Source: Undaria pinnatifida
Lineage: Eukaryota > Sar > Phaeophyceae > Laminariales > Alariaceae
Direction: 5' to 3'
DNA length: 64,000 nt
Assembly (NCBI GenBank): GCA_012845835.1
Contig: JABAKD010000012.1
Coordinates: forward strand, 949,120-1,013,119
In this document: piece by piece, positions 1 through 11,787 of the stretch
How the letters are laid out: each line of letters begins with the position of its first letter
Numbering within the stretch: position 1 is the first letter of the stretch
The notes under the pieces: generated by a model
What the model was told of the DNA's origin: nothing
Databases searched by the model: none
Seen by the model: only the letters and a program-made list of their open reading frames with translations
Made by a program: the position numbers and the translations under genes

Positions 1-2250
1 TGAAAAATATCCTCCTATTGTGCCAGTAGCCGGCACCACACGTGAACGGTGCGGAAGAGAGCAGGGAGGGCCAAAAAACGTCACACACGGATCAGCACAG
101 GATCAGATCAGCACAGGATCAGATCATCACAGGATCAGACCGGGGGGGTGGGGGTGGATACAGTGAGCGAGGGGCAAAACGATTGCAGCCTCTCAAAATC
201 GCATCACCACCGCTACATTCTACTCGAGGGTTAACCCCGCTTTGAATGGATACTAGAAACCAGTAGAAACTGTCCAAAGTACATGAAAGTAGTACATGAC
301 GATGCATTTTCATATTAATAGTAGATGACGATGGCGGGCTCGGCCACATAAAGGCAACTTGTGCACAATAGGGCATACGTTCAGCGACAACCAGTTCAGC
401 GTTCCACCTACAATGCAAGGGGGTGTATGACGCTCGCGCAGCGCGGTTGCCCGTCCCTCGCGGCTTCTCGCGCTGCTGAGCGGGGGCACTTCTCTTATTT
501 TTCGGAAGTTACATGGCTGGTACATAGCTAGGCCCCAAAAGTGTTCTGAGGAGCTATCGATAACGAGAAGTGCGCCCCACCTCCAACGCAAGGGGTTCCA
601 TATACGACGCACGCGTGCAACGCGTTTACTTGTACTGCTGCTTACTGACACCATGCAGTAGCCCTTACGAGGCGTCTGGACTAATAACATTAGTCCAGGA
701 CAAAATATGAAAATAGGAGAATATCTGTGTTATTACGTGAGCTTTTCTCTTTTTCGCGGTCGACCAAAATTTTCAATAGCAAAAAAAAAAAACGTCGGAC
801 TTTTTCTCCGGACAATGTTGTATGGGTAGGGATGGGGTCGGGGTTAGGGATGGGGTTATAAGGTCTAAAGCAGTGCGTTGGGCAGTTCTGTTCTTTCTTC
901 TTCTCAGAATACTGGAAGCACACGCGGGCCAAATCAACTTCCCCGATTTCCATACTTTATCCTCGACAACACTTCAGAGTTGCGATGAAGGCGGCTCACA
1001 CCACGATGGGGTAACTTCACTTTAGAACTTCCCGCCACGTTTGTTCCGGAGACAAAGGCACATACGCACTGCTGTACGTACTATAATCAACTCGCGTTAT
1101 CGCTAGCACGGGAACTGAAGAACACGCCAGCTGGCGCGGGATTGCGAACGCAATTGAGTTAAAATTGACACACCACGGGTATGACAATAATACGTGGAAC
1201 TGTGATGAGCTTAAGCTGGATTTTTCCCCATCCACCGGATAAAAAAAAATAAAAAAAACTTGGTGCAGTGAAAATGAGACGAACCTTCGCAATTACCCCA
1301 GCCGTCGAGTGCATGCGACAAAAAAAGAGAAAACGGCACGACGCCCCCCCCCCCAAAACAGAAATAAAACAAACCGAAGCGCTGTCATCACAGGACGAGC
1401 AAAGAAAATACAGCAGTATGCGTTTTGTATTTCACTTTCCTGTCTTTCCACCTGGCTATAGATCCCCCGCCCCCCTCTCCACGACCAAAATAAATACTGC
1501 TGTTGGTTGTCCACCTTTTTTTCGTCTATTATACCCTCGCTCCCTTCCCTCACCTCGGTGGCATAGCCGATTGCACCGAAAGGCTCCCCCATCCAATTGC
1601 AGTACTGGCACGACAACCGATGGACGAAGCGGAACGTGAAACCGTCAGAGCGGGGAGGGAGGGTCAAAACAAGCTAGTCAAAACACCAAGCGGTAGGGGC
1701 CAAGGAGGACACGTGCATCTCCAAGATTCGAAATCAGACGGGGTCAAAACTCACGCAACGACGCGCAGAACCGTCTGTCTTTCAAAGCACAAAACTAGCA
1801 AAAAAAATCCAATGGCGCCTTCTTTTTTATCAATCGCATAAAGTAGCGCTTAGTTCAGCCTACGGGCGATATACGTCCGCTTCACGCTTTGACGCAAGCT
1901 TCAGCAGCACGGGTGAACCTACACTTCTGAGGCCCTTCACCCGAGGAGCGCTGTACCTCATCCAAAGATCGAGCTCGAGAAAACGTGTAACCTCCATCCG
2001 ATGAAGTATGCTACGGGCTGTTAACGCCTTTACACCTCGAAACCCGTTTGTTGGGACAAATTACTGGGAATTAGTATAGGGCCGGGGTTTCGGGGCTCTA
2101 AAGGGGTTAATAGGTACACAGCAAACAGCACTGTCGACTGCAAAATGGGTTTCCAACTGAAACGGGTAGTTCCTAAGTTGAACACCCCGCAATCACAAAA
2201 CGTTTGGCCCGAAGCATACCACGCGTACCACACCATACTGTACTTTTCTT
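1..2250. other. No supported gene; scattered short repeats
   Basis: Open frames here are short, overlap on both strands and have no recognisable domain. An imperfect duplication is visible: the block near 403-445 (beginning CCACCTACAATGCAAGGG) recurs at 583-628. The segment 2026-2110 (GGGTTAACGCCTTTACACC to GGGGCTCTAAAGGGG) recurs in diverged form at 5501-5590, which marks it as a dispersed repeat. Confidence 0.5.
89..141. repeat. 16-bp tandem repeat (GATCAG/CACAG)
   Basis: About three copies of a 16-base unit built from GATCAGATCAGCACAG lie here, just before a run of G. No coding role is evident. The open frames across it are low-complexity artefacts of the repeat. Confidence 0.7.
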
Positions 2251-2259
2251 GTTGCTCAT

Positions 2260-2450
2260 CCCTTCTACTATCCCCTTCGCAAGTTTCTCTCTCCTTCTCC
2301 CTCCCTAGGCGTAACTCAGATCCGGGGTCCCTTAAGCAGGTTCTTCTCCCCCGTCCCCACTACGGTACGCGCCTTCAACTTTATCGCGGGAAGACTCCAG
2401 CCTTTTTCTTCCCTCATCGACTCGCATCGAACTGCGTACTACCGTACCGT
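2260..2450 (-). mobile_element. 3' fragment of SINE-like family 1
   Basis: This stretch matches the body, but not the tRNA-like head, of the repeats at 43045-43440 (plus) and 48660-49055 (minus). Shared blocks include GTAACTCAGATCCGGGGTC, then the CCCCAC..CGGTACGCGCCTTCA region, then TTTTTCTTCCCTCATCGACTC. The orientation is the same as the 48.7-kb copy. The polymerase III head is absent, so this is a truncated copy. Confidence 0.6.
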
Positions 2451-2459
2451 GACTCCTCT

Positions 2460-4840
2460 ACGCCTACTCACAGGATGGAAAGGGCTTTGATCGAGCAGCT
2501 TCAACCTGGTGTAGTCCTCAGTAACGCTGTACCCATGGAAAACCACAAACAGGGTTGCGGGGCAATATTGCAAAGGGTTCGTCAGTGTGGCCTCTGCTTT
2601 TACTTCGTCGCGGTAGGGAGAAAATTACGCCGAGTCATGCAGTCAGTCTTGACTCAGGCCTACCTATAACACGCCGTTTTCAATCTATGAATCGGCGATT
2701 CGTTGAAATATTATTTGGTTGATTAAATAACTCGCTGGTTGACTGATCGTTTGAAGGATAAATTCGTTGATTGGTTGATCATTTGACTGATAAATTCGTT
2801 GGGTGGTTCATTTTTCGAAGGGTGCGCGGTGAGGTGGAGCCCGTGTTCGTATGTCGTTTGTTCATCGTGCACGACCGCACGTAGACGTATGTAGTGCAGG
2901 AGAGTCACAGCAAAACGACTATGGTGTGCGACAACTCGTGGGAGCATTCCTTACCAGCTTCTGCCCCCCCCTCCCCCCCTTCCGTCCAATCCCACTAAAT
3001 ACCCAAAAAACCAAATGGCACATACTACGTAGAAGACAGAAAAGGGCGCACCCAATCAACTATTCATGAAAGTATGACCGCTCATAGAAACAGCATGATT
3101 TAATACATGCGTTTGCACGAACTGCGCGCGAAAGGCACCGGTGCTGTGATTGGGTGTTGCTTACGGGAGCAGAAGTGTTTACAACCTAGGCCAGCTCCGA
3201 CATCATGGTTGGCAGTCCACACTAACGTCCATCGAGATATTTCTTTCGAGATTTTTCCTACGGCGGCCGGAGGCATGGCTACGGTTAAAGGTTTGCGTAT
3301 AAGGTGCAGCGTATGAAAAAAAAATGAAGCTGGGCCAGGGTTGGGGTTCAATTTCAAGTATGTTCAAACCGTTTTGTCCGTATTTCAACACCGCTGTAGT
3401 CGAAGCTGGACCACGCTCTATAGTTTACTAGGTATGGCCTTAGGCGGAAGACGTTTTCGGTGATCACACTAAAGCGATACCAACATCACCCCAGAAAATT
3501 CCGAGGCGGTCAGGGTTCGGGTTGGGGTTCGTGTTTAACGCCAGGTGCATTTCAACCATCTAGTTGTTGGAGGATGGTCCATGGTTGGGTGTACACTCAA
3601 CTACCATATCCTACCACTTCAACCATTTTATCGAGGCAGCCTGGGCCAAGGTCTATACAGCCCCATGTTTTGAGCAATTCAAGTGATACCAAGCGCAATA
3701 CGCGGCCGCTATGGGGGAGCAGCAGCAGCAGCAGCAACGATTGCTTCTGCTTCGAGGTCACGCGCCAACGCGTCAACCCTAGTACGCACTCACCAGAAAG
3801 AGCAGCTGGGCGGCCAGAACGGCATGAAGATGGGCGTGTTTTTTATCAAGGCATTCTCTCCGATCCAATTGACCGTGCGCCTCTTCAGTACGGGGCACAG
3901 GCAAGCGCAGATGGGCCAGCACTCCGCCGGGTGCAAGCAGCCCGCGCCCTCCTGTTGATGCCATGCCACCGAGTCACGACCAATCGATCAACGACCAATC
4001 AGCTATTAACGACCAACGATTAACAATCAACAAGCAACGATTACCGACCAACGGTCAACTTTTCCGGCGGACACCAAAACGACAAACAAAAGCAGCGACT
4101 AAAACAAACGGGAGTTGATAGTTGAGAAGAGAAATATTTGTATATGGGGGCAGTGACGTTGACATTTGACGGTGCGGTTGTTACTGTCCTTCTTTGGTGA
4201 ACTAGGGGCACCCTAAGCTAAACCGGTATATGGCTAGAGTAGATCGATACTTTCTTACCCCGGTAGCTCAATCAGTAACACCCCTTACATAACACAGGCG
4301 TATGTCCCTGGCTCTCGGGTCATCTACTGGGTGGAGACGCCCGACCGCACTGACTGACATATGTATAGACTTACAAACCCTACCCTTTGACTCACCTGCT
4401 TATGTATAATGCTGCGTAGGGTGGTCGGTGTCGTAAGCCGGACGCAGAGAAGGGGGCGACAAAGGTCCGAAAACAGCGACGAAGCACATACAGCGACACA
4501 ACAACACAACAGCAGCAGCAGCAAACAGCAAACAGCAAGCAGCACGCAGCAAGCAGCAACAACAGCACCAGTACGGTAGGTCAGTAGCGTTGAAAGAACC
4601 TGGCATGTCTGTCACGTAAACCCCTTCGAAGCTTCAGGCCAGAGGGGGGGGGGGGGGGGTGACTTGATGACATATACCATGGTAGCATCGGCAACACCAA
4701 GACTCGCGTTTCCAACGTGCAAAGCGAAAAACAAAGCGGTGTCCAAAACACGCGCAACATGGTGGTACATGAACTGCTGCAAACGATACATGCTACTAAT
4801 AGTACCATATACTAATAGTACAAACAGCATCATACGGCGG
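2460..4840. other. No supported gene
   Basis: No frame has a recognisable domain. A CAGCAGCAG run lies at 3720-3735 and a CAGCAA-rich stretch at 4505-4570. The segment at 4258-4330 starts like a tRNA box A (GGTAGCTCAATCAGTAAC) but has no convincing box B. Confidence 0.5.
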
Positions 4841-4878
4841 AGTGTACCAACTTTGTTTCTCAGGATTCCTCACTTGAT

Positions 4879-5440
4879 AACCCATTTCCAAAAAGTCCAT
4901 CATTTTGGGTAAAAGCTGAAAGGGCAAACTCGATGGCCAAAGCCATCGTCTAGGTACACAAAACAACCATATTGATCGTACTGGAAAGCAAGAAACGACA
5001 CGCCGACCAGTTTTGTAACCCATTTCCAAAAAGTTCATCGTTTTGGGTAAGCTGAAAGGGCAAACTCGATGGCCAAAACCATGGTCTAGGTACACAAAAC
5101 AACCATATTGATCATATTGGAAAAACAAGAAACGACATTCCGACCAGTTCTGTAACCCATTTCCAAAAAGTTATTAATTTTGGGTAAACCGAAAGAACAA
5201 ACTCGAGGGTCAAAACCATGGTCTAGGTACACAAAACAATCATATCGATCATATCGCAAAACAAGAAACGACACTCCGACCAGTTCTGTAACCCATTTCC
5301 GAAAAATCGTTAATTTTGGGTAAACTGAAAGAGCAACTCGAGGGTCAAAATCATGGTCTAGGTGCACAAAACAATCATATTGATCACACTGGAAAACAAG
5401 AAAACGACATTCCAACCAGTTGTAACCCATTTCCAACTCT
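4879..5440. repeat. 137-bp minisatellite, four full copies plus a partial one
   Basis: Each unit starts AACCCATTTCC and carries TTTTGGGTAA, then GGGCAAACTCGATGGCC and GTCTAGGTACACAAAACAA. Starts are at 4879, 5017, 5154, 5290 and 5424, giving periods of 138, 137, 136 and 134. The apparent 110-116 aa minus-strand ORFs are repeats of this unit and not genes. The last copy breaks off after about 20 bases. Confidence 0.9.
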
Positions 5441-5759
5441 TAAAATTATACTACTCCAACTCCAAGTCTTTTGTCGCCACGTTGGGAGTGCGGTGCCAAA
5501 AGGGTTAACGCCTTCACAACTGGAAACCCATGGAACAAATACTAGGCCATAGTATAGGAAGGGGTTCTCGGGCTCTAAAGGGGTCGAGCCCCGTCCCGCC
5601 CACAAACAGTTTCACCAAAAAGAGGTACCAGGTATTCACTATCCTTACAGCAGTATTATAAATATACTTACTAACTTATTTCTGCTGAAAGTGCTCGGAT
5701 GGTGCATCCCTGGCATCTCCGGGGTCGCACGGTCCATCGAACGGTCCCGCTTTTCTTTG

Positions 5760-6385
5760 GTTTACTTTCTTTGGTTTCTTGCTCGGCCTTTACCTTTATT
5801 GTTTCTGTTTCTGCTCGTTTGGCCAGTTGTTTCTTGATCTTTCAGCTTCTTCCTGCATACTTTGTTTTTCTGCCAGAACGATTTTGAACCTCTTCGCGAT
5901 TTTTTCTTCCTGCCGCCTTTCTTCAAATTTGGTTCTTGCCAATGCTACTTGGAGCATTTTCGCTATTTTTTTCGCGAGCATTTTCGCTATTTTTTTCTCG
6001 TACGTTTTCGTTTACAAGTTGAACCTTCTTCGAACTCGACCCTAATTTGCCACCTGTCTGCGGATAGAGTCAGTTATTTTTTAGTTTGGCAAGATTTCTT
6101 TGGTGTAGCCAGTCCCTCGCGCGCACATTCAAATTAGGTTCTCGCCAATACTACTTTGAGCTTTTTCGCTATTTTTTTATTTTACGTTTTCGTTTACAAG
6201 TCGAACCTTCTTCGAATTCGACCCTAATTTGCCACCTGTCGGTGCGGATAGAGTCAGTTATTTTTTAGTTTGATAGCGGGCAAGATTTTTTCGGCGTAGC
6301 CAGTGTCTGTGCGGATAGTCAGTTATTTTTTAGTTTGAAGTAGCGGGCTAGATTTTTTTGGTGTAGCCAGTGCCTCGCGCGTACA
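5760..6385. repeat. T-rich tandem repeat of about 205 bp with dispersed relatives
   Basis: Two large units (about 5923-6127 and 6128-6300) share CTTCAAATTTGGTTCTTGCC-like starts, TTTTCGCTATTTTTTT, TACGTTTTCGTTTACAAGT and GATAGAGTCAGTTATTTTTT. A shortened third unit follows at 6305-6385. The leading part (5800-5890) reappears inverted at 49490-49560, and 5760-5830 reappears inverted near 51400-51480, so this belongs to a dispersed family that expanded locally. Confidence 0.75.
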
Positions 6386-6515
6386 CAACGCAGAAGACCA
6401 ACCTGGAGGATGTCTTCGATTTACCGTTCTTCACCTGCCAAAAAGTCCAAATCGGGGGGGGGGGGGGTGCTGCTGTGGCGTTGGGCGGAGGTGCTGAGGT
6501 GAAGGACTCGGAGGG

Positions 6516-7170
6516 AGGGTGGTCGGTTGTCGGGGCCGAAGGGAACAAAGATTGGCCCTGCCCTACAGCGGGCTGTGAGGGGCACATTCTTTCCAAAAGA
6601 CGGAAAAATTCATAGTCTTCCTACGGCATCTGCGATCGCCGTAGGACCAGCGGGGAGGGACGCTGTCCTCTATTCTACAACATTAACGAGCCCCATTGGG
6701 GCTCTGGCGCGAACCCTCGAGCGTGTAAGTGGTGTGACCAACCGGGTTGGTCACGCCGGGTTGGTCACACCACTCACACGCTCGAGGGTTCGCGCCAGAG
6801 CCCCAATGGGGCTTATTAATGTTGTAGAATAGAGGACAGCGTCCCTCCCCGCTGGTCCTACGGCGATCGCAGATGCCGTAGGAAGACGCTGTCCTCTATT
6901 CTACAACATTAACAAGCCCCATTGGGGCTCTGGCGCGAACCCTCGAGCGTGTGAGTGGTGTGACCAACCGGGTTGGTGACACACCGGGTTGGTCACACCA
7001 CTTACACGCTCGAGGGTTCGCGCCAGAGCCCCAATGGGGCTTGTTAATGTTGTAGAATGCCGTAGGAAGACTGTGAATTTTTCCGTCTTTTGGAAAGAAT
7101 GTGCCCCTCACAGCCCGCTGTAGGGCAGGGCCAATCTATGTTCCCTTCGGCCCCGACAACCGACCACCCT
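6516..7170. mobile_element. Nested foldback element (three stacked palindromes)
   Basis: Outer arms of 114 bp (6516-6629 and 7057-7170) are inverted copies differing at only two or so positions. Inside lie two further hairpins: 6615-6887, symmetrical around 6751, and 6898-7058. Both inner hairpins carry the same arm, CTACAACATTAACRAGCCCC through CTCGAGCGTGT to GGTGTGACCAACC, with the sub-palindrome GCCCCATTGGGGC. The simplest reading is a long-TIR or foldback DNA element that received, or duplicated, a palindromic MITE. The right outer arm continues into an OTU-like reading frame. Confidence 0.85.
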
Positions 7171-8124
7171 CTCCTTAGCCGGATCAAGACCAGGCATTCC
7201 ATCATGTGCCTGCTTCCGCCTTCGCATATAGCTAACTGCGTTCCCCATGCTCCTAACGTTGTATACCCTCCATTCATCAAGGCCGCTGTTGGCACCTTTG
7301 TCGCACCTCATCCTCCTTTTATCGCTCCTCAAGGTACTGTACCTCCACCATACTCATCCTGTCCCCCTCCGTCTCCGCCACCTCCTCCTGGCAATCCCTG
7401 GACTATTGTTAACGAACTAGGAGATGGAGCTTGCCTGCTTCGATGCTTTTCACGCAAAGTTTTTGGTAACCCTGAACAACACGCTACCATTCGCGCCAGC
7501 ATTCTACAATACATTCAAGATCACCTGCACGACATACTGCCAAATGCAGAATTATCTTTCCATGACGTCATTTCCTTCGGTACAGGCATTGAACCCGTAC
7601 AAATACTAAACGCCCCTCCTACTTTGTACTCGTCTGCTCAACATAATCTTGAACTCATGGCCAACCCCTGCGCGTATGCCGGGCACATCGAAATCATTGC
7701 TGCGCAGCTTGCCTACAACATCAACACTTCGGTTTCTATTTCGGGTCAACCGTACCCTCCTCCTCCCACCAACAAACACCTGCAATGTTTCATACTTTCC
7801 CTCTTCCACGCACTACGTATCTCTACATTACAACGCACAATGCCTAGAAGTTATTGCATGTATTCTTTATTCCATCAAACGCCACCGCCCCTACTGCACC
7901 TTGCTGCTTTCAGCTGTGTTGCAGGATTTCCGGCATTAACTCCTCAGCATGAAAATATTTTCAGCCGAAGCACCATCCGGACATCTTTCCGTCCACTCTT
8001 TCAGGAACGAAGAAATTCCTGCTTCTCCAAGCTGTTAACGTCTGCGCAACCGCGATGTTTCCTGGATGTTTTGGTTAGCTCAGATTCTTGCCTTGTGCCT
8101 GTTTGTGAATCTTTCTCATGTTAA
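7090..8124 (+). pseudogene. OTU-type cysteine protease-like ORF, frameshifted
   Basis: The 344-residue frame begins inside the foldback arm, passes a Pro-rich linker (about residues 60-105) and then shows an OTU core: GDGACLLRCF with the candidate catalytic Cys115 (codon at 7432), the IRASILQYI helix, and YAGHIEII at residues 196-203. The expected C-terminal catalytic His is present as LHYNA (His codon at 7826), but in the next reading frame, so a frameshift lies between about 7700 and 7826. OTU proteases are known both as host deubiquitinases and as passengers of some transposons. The link to the foldback arm favours a transposon-borne copy. Downstream residues in the long frame are probably not original. 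Confidence 0.6.
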
Positions 8125-8279
8125 TATCCTACTGGGGTGTTATAGTCACCCGTGCACACGGGGCTGAGGGAATCAGTTGTTAGTGCCGCGCGGCCACTAC
8201 TCCATGTATCGTTTCATACGTGTCCCCATTTTTTTGTCTTACGTAATATAGGATCTTGCGTTATATACAGTAAATGTTC

Positions 8280-9560
8280 GTTGGTATCAACTTGAGTACT
8301 TTTAGTCGGTTCTCAGCAGTCTCTGCTACGGGTACATGCGTTCGGGCCACCATGGCCATCTTATGTGATGTAAAGTACATGGACGTCGCTGTCGACGCTT
8401 AGAGATAGCCATGTCATGTACGCTCTACAGCACACCTCCGGTGTTGTAAAGGACAAACCTTCCTTCTTTCACCCAGAGGGAAGAGGGATTTCATTGCCTG
8501 TACTAGTGTCGGCTTCAGTCGTCTAGAGCACGTGTACGTTGGAGACAGCGCACCCTGCATTATTAAAATGCTCTGTACACCAGCCTCAACAATTAAGAGT
8601 TTCCCTTAAATTCTTCGTTCTGTTACCAAAGGGCAAAGGAATTTCGTTGTCAGTATCATTGTCCGCTGAAGTAGTACAGAGCACGTGTACGTTGGTGCCA
8701 ACGGCGTACGGCCACATCCTGCATTTTTGTATGATCATGTGCGATCTACCAGCGCCACTAGCGTTGATAGACCCCAAAGTTGTTTCCCCAAGGGAGGGGA
8801 GGAATTTCATTGTCCGTATTCTTGTCGTTAAAATTGTAGGGTGTTCTTAGTAGTCTCTGCTACGCGTACATAAATTGGCGACAAAAGTACGTGTATGTCG
8901 CTGCTGACGCTTAGAGATAGCCATGTAATGTGCGCTCTATGGCACACCGCTAGCTTTAAAGGACGGCCAACTTTCCTTCTTCCCAGAAGGGGGAGAAATT
9001 TCATTGCCACTATTGTTGTCGGCTGAAGTTGTATGGAGTACGTGTACCTTGGTGACAACAGTGTACAGCCACCCCCTGCATTATTTGACGGTCTGTACGT
9101 CACCCTCAACGACAATGGGAAAGGGCATCTCCTCGACTACTTAGTTTTGTTTTAATATAGACTATCGAGGAACAAGCAGTGGGGATCTCTCTCAATTGTA
9201 TTGTTCGACGACGAGCGACTAGTTTTGTTCTAATATAGACTACAGGCCTGCATTCATTCTCCATCTATCCCTCCTTTTTTTTCTTGGAGGAACAAGCGGT
9301 GGGGATCTCCTCTTTCAATTGCATTGCTATAACCGTGTAAGTTCATCATTTTGCGCTCGACTTTGCATGCCACACGTAAATTTTTGGGCCAAAGCGCGCT
9401 ACAGGAAGATGTATAGGGCGCGTGTACGTTGGTGCCGACCGTGTACGGCCACATCCCGCATTGTTTCATGATCATGCTTGATGTACGAACACCACTAGTG
9501 TTGATAGACTGCAAAGTATATTTCCAAGGGAAGGACTTCTATTGTCCGTGTTTTTATCAT
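8280..9560. repeat. Degenerate tandem repeat array
   Basis: The motif CGTGTACGTTGGTGCC followed by GTACGGCCACATCCTGCATT recurs in diverged form near 8529, 8690, 9039 and 9420. GCTTAGAGATAGCCATGT occurs near 8398 and 8910, and AGTCTCTGCTACG near 8318 and 8851. GTTTTGTTYTAATATAGACTA followed by GAGGAACAAGCRGTGGGGATC occurs at 9146 and again at 9225-9305. Spacing is irregular. No coding frame survives across units. Confidence 0.75.
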
Positions 9561-9932
9561 TAAAGTTGTACGGCTACTGGTGCCACGTAATCACAAGCAT
9601 GTATGTATGGTATTGCCAAACGCGCACCAGTGACCTTGTGCAATAAGAGCAGGAGGCGTTTGAAGCCTAAAAACGGTCCTTCTTGGTATTTTGGAATTAA
9701 TACATAATAACATTCTATACTCATACGTTTTCAGTCTTTTCTTCATTTTTATACATTCAAAATATACCAGGTAGTGTTTTACAAAACGAAAAACGTCAGC
9801 TCACGAGCAAGGAAACAGCGTTGTGCAATGAGCTTTCCAACAAATCTCTTGGCATTATCAAGCCGCCAATTATTTGATATCATGTACTCATCTGCATCAT
9901 CTGTAAATTTGTATATCGACATCTGCGAGCGT

Positions 9933-9973
9933 AGCGGGCCGCGTTAGCCGCCCGCGGAGCGGAGCCCTTGTAT
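9933..9973 (+). mobile_element. GC hairpin plus GGAGCCCTTGTA terminus (Helitron-like 3' end candidate)
   Basis: A GC-rich hairpin (GCGGGC / GCCCGC) is followed by GGAGCGGAGCCCTTGTA. The same hairpin-plus-GGAGCCCTTGTA arrangement occurs at 46727-46765 and inverted at 47105-47148, with a variant at 44705-44729. Helitrons end with a hairpin a short distance from the 3' terminus. The usual CTRR end is not obvious, so the class is inferred. Confidence 0.4.
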
Positions 9974-10429
9974 CAACTATCCTTGATGTATAGTTCCTCT
10001 ATCGTCTCTGTATGTAAGTGCGCGTGGAAGCTCTTCCTATTAGCAGGTGCTTGAGAAAAACAACGCTCGTTGTGTTCTTGGTCGCGTAAAAAATATCCCA
10101 TGGGTTCAAAACGCGCTCGAAAAAAAACAATGCTCGTCATGCTCCTGGTCGGTTTAAAAAGTTTGCAAGGGTCCCAAAGAGGATTTATTGTGCAGTTTGC
10201 AAGGTGGGAAAATGGCACCGTCCGGCGTAGAGATAGCGGGTGAACAAAGCTGGTGCGCACGAGGTGCAATAACAATGCTGCCGCGGAAAATTGCTCGTAG
10301 GGCAGTAGTACCTGGCAGAAGACTGGCAGCATCCGGCGAGTCCCTGTATAACAAGGTGTCCGGACGGGTCTTCCCGGGGTCGGGAGCGGGACCAAAGTAA
10401 GGGCGTGGGCCCAACGCAACCCCTAATCT

Positions 10430-10745
10430 TAGCCCCAACCCGCAGCCAAAGCGAGCTAAAACTGGCAAAAAAACGCGGCTGCGCCGCTTCAGCATAGACC
10501 AAGATGGCCCAAGCTGAAAGTCCCCCAAGGGGACACCGTGAGTTGCCTTTCTGGACAAAACTAATAAATTATTTTCCGGGAATTTAGCGTGCGGGTGCTT
10601 TGTTGGGATTTATCGGAGTCATCCTTGGTGCATAGCTCTAAACCTATGATTCCAACCCTCCTAGCTCCAATCCGTGTATAGCCCAAACGAACCAAAAATG
10701 GCCAAATCCGCGGCTGCGCCGCTTTCGTATCGAGCCATGAATTAG
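10430..10745. repeat. Imperfect direct repeat with GCGGCTGCGCCGC
   Basis: A block with CCAAA-CGA-CTAAAA-TGGC followed by CGCGGCTGCGCCGC appears near 10440-10500 and again, diverged, at 10680-10740. The overlapping frames on both strands have no recognisable domain. Confidence 0.4.
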
Positions 10746-11240
10746 AAACACTTTAACGCACACCCTTTTCAGTATTACACTGCGGTACAGCGGTGGGAAG
10801 AAACCATTCAGGGTGCGTACGTTGAGACAGCAAGGGCCTCCATCCTCTTTGCGTACTCCGTTCTTCATCAAGGCTTCGAAATCACAGCAATGGGACACCA
10901 AAGCGTTTCACAAGTCACATATTATCCAGTCACAGCTAACAGGTCATCGTAGCAGGTACCCACAGGGCAACACCAGTGTAAATCGTGTCGAACCGCGCCG
11001 CATTCACACCAGCATCAGCACCACCACCACCAGTGAACGCCATCACCATCACTCATCATCCACAATTCGTCATTTTGTCCGTGAACGCTTTCCAACGACA
11101 GAACTGCTGCGAATCAAACTTGGCAAACTCTGTGTTCGTAGGTAATGTGATAGGTGCCATTAAACAGGGGCTACTCCAAAACATCGAACATGTGTGAATA
11201 GTACAACGTATTCAATACTCGGAGTATAAAAATAGCATTA

Positions 11241-11787
11241 CACTCCAGCTGTGAGATCGAAGATTTCGTCGAAACTATGACACATACGTAGCCATGCGTT
11301 GTGGTCGGATTACACTGCTCTTTCGAGCACGATTCACCCTTCGCCTTGACCCATGGCGCGAAAACATGAGGGAAACCAGGCAAACCACTGATATGTACGA
11401 AGTGTATCCCCATTCATAGGCTATATCTGGTCAGCATCACATCATCACGGCACAAGCCGAGGCATACCACGGTACAGGGCATTGGTTATACTATGTAATA
11501 GCTGTTGCGCTGTTGCGCGGGCGCCAGTTTTCGAGCAAAGTGTTGTTTTGTGCAATAATAGGCGTCGGTCGGATGGCGCATCTTCTTTCATCGCCGAGGC
11601 GAAAATAACGTTGCGCGTGTCTCAGGAGTTGCGATCCTGTTGACCCCAGCACTATCAGGGGAGTCGCCGACCTGTATCCTTCACGAGGTTATACACACCG
11701 TAACACGCGCGATCGAAGTATCACACGCAGCTTGCAAGGCTGAGTTTTGACCGAAGTCCTTTTTTGGTCGATCTCACAGCTGGAGTA
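11241..11787. mobile_element. MITE with CACTCCAGCTGTGAGATCGA ends and TA flanks
   Basis: The left end reads TA then CACTCCAGCTGTGAGATCGA. The right end reads TCGATCTCACAGCTGGAGT, one variant base, then TA. TIRs of this kind with a TA duplication fit the Tc1/mariner superfamily. The interior shows no transposase. The right-end block (GGGGAGTCGCCGACCT to CACAGCTGGAGT) recurs at about 32380-32463, 33120-33240 and 48435-48557. Confidence 0.65.

Noticed and set aside
4258-4330. tRNA gene candidate
   Set aside because: Box A-like start only; no canonical box B or acceptor pairing.
4796-5436. Minus-strand 110-116 aa frames with repeated DQYDCFVxLDHGF
   Set aside because: The repetition follows the 137-bp nucleotide repeat; frames shift between units and no domain is present.
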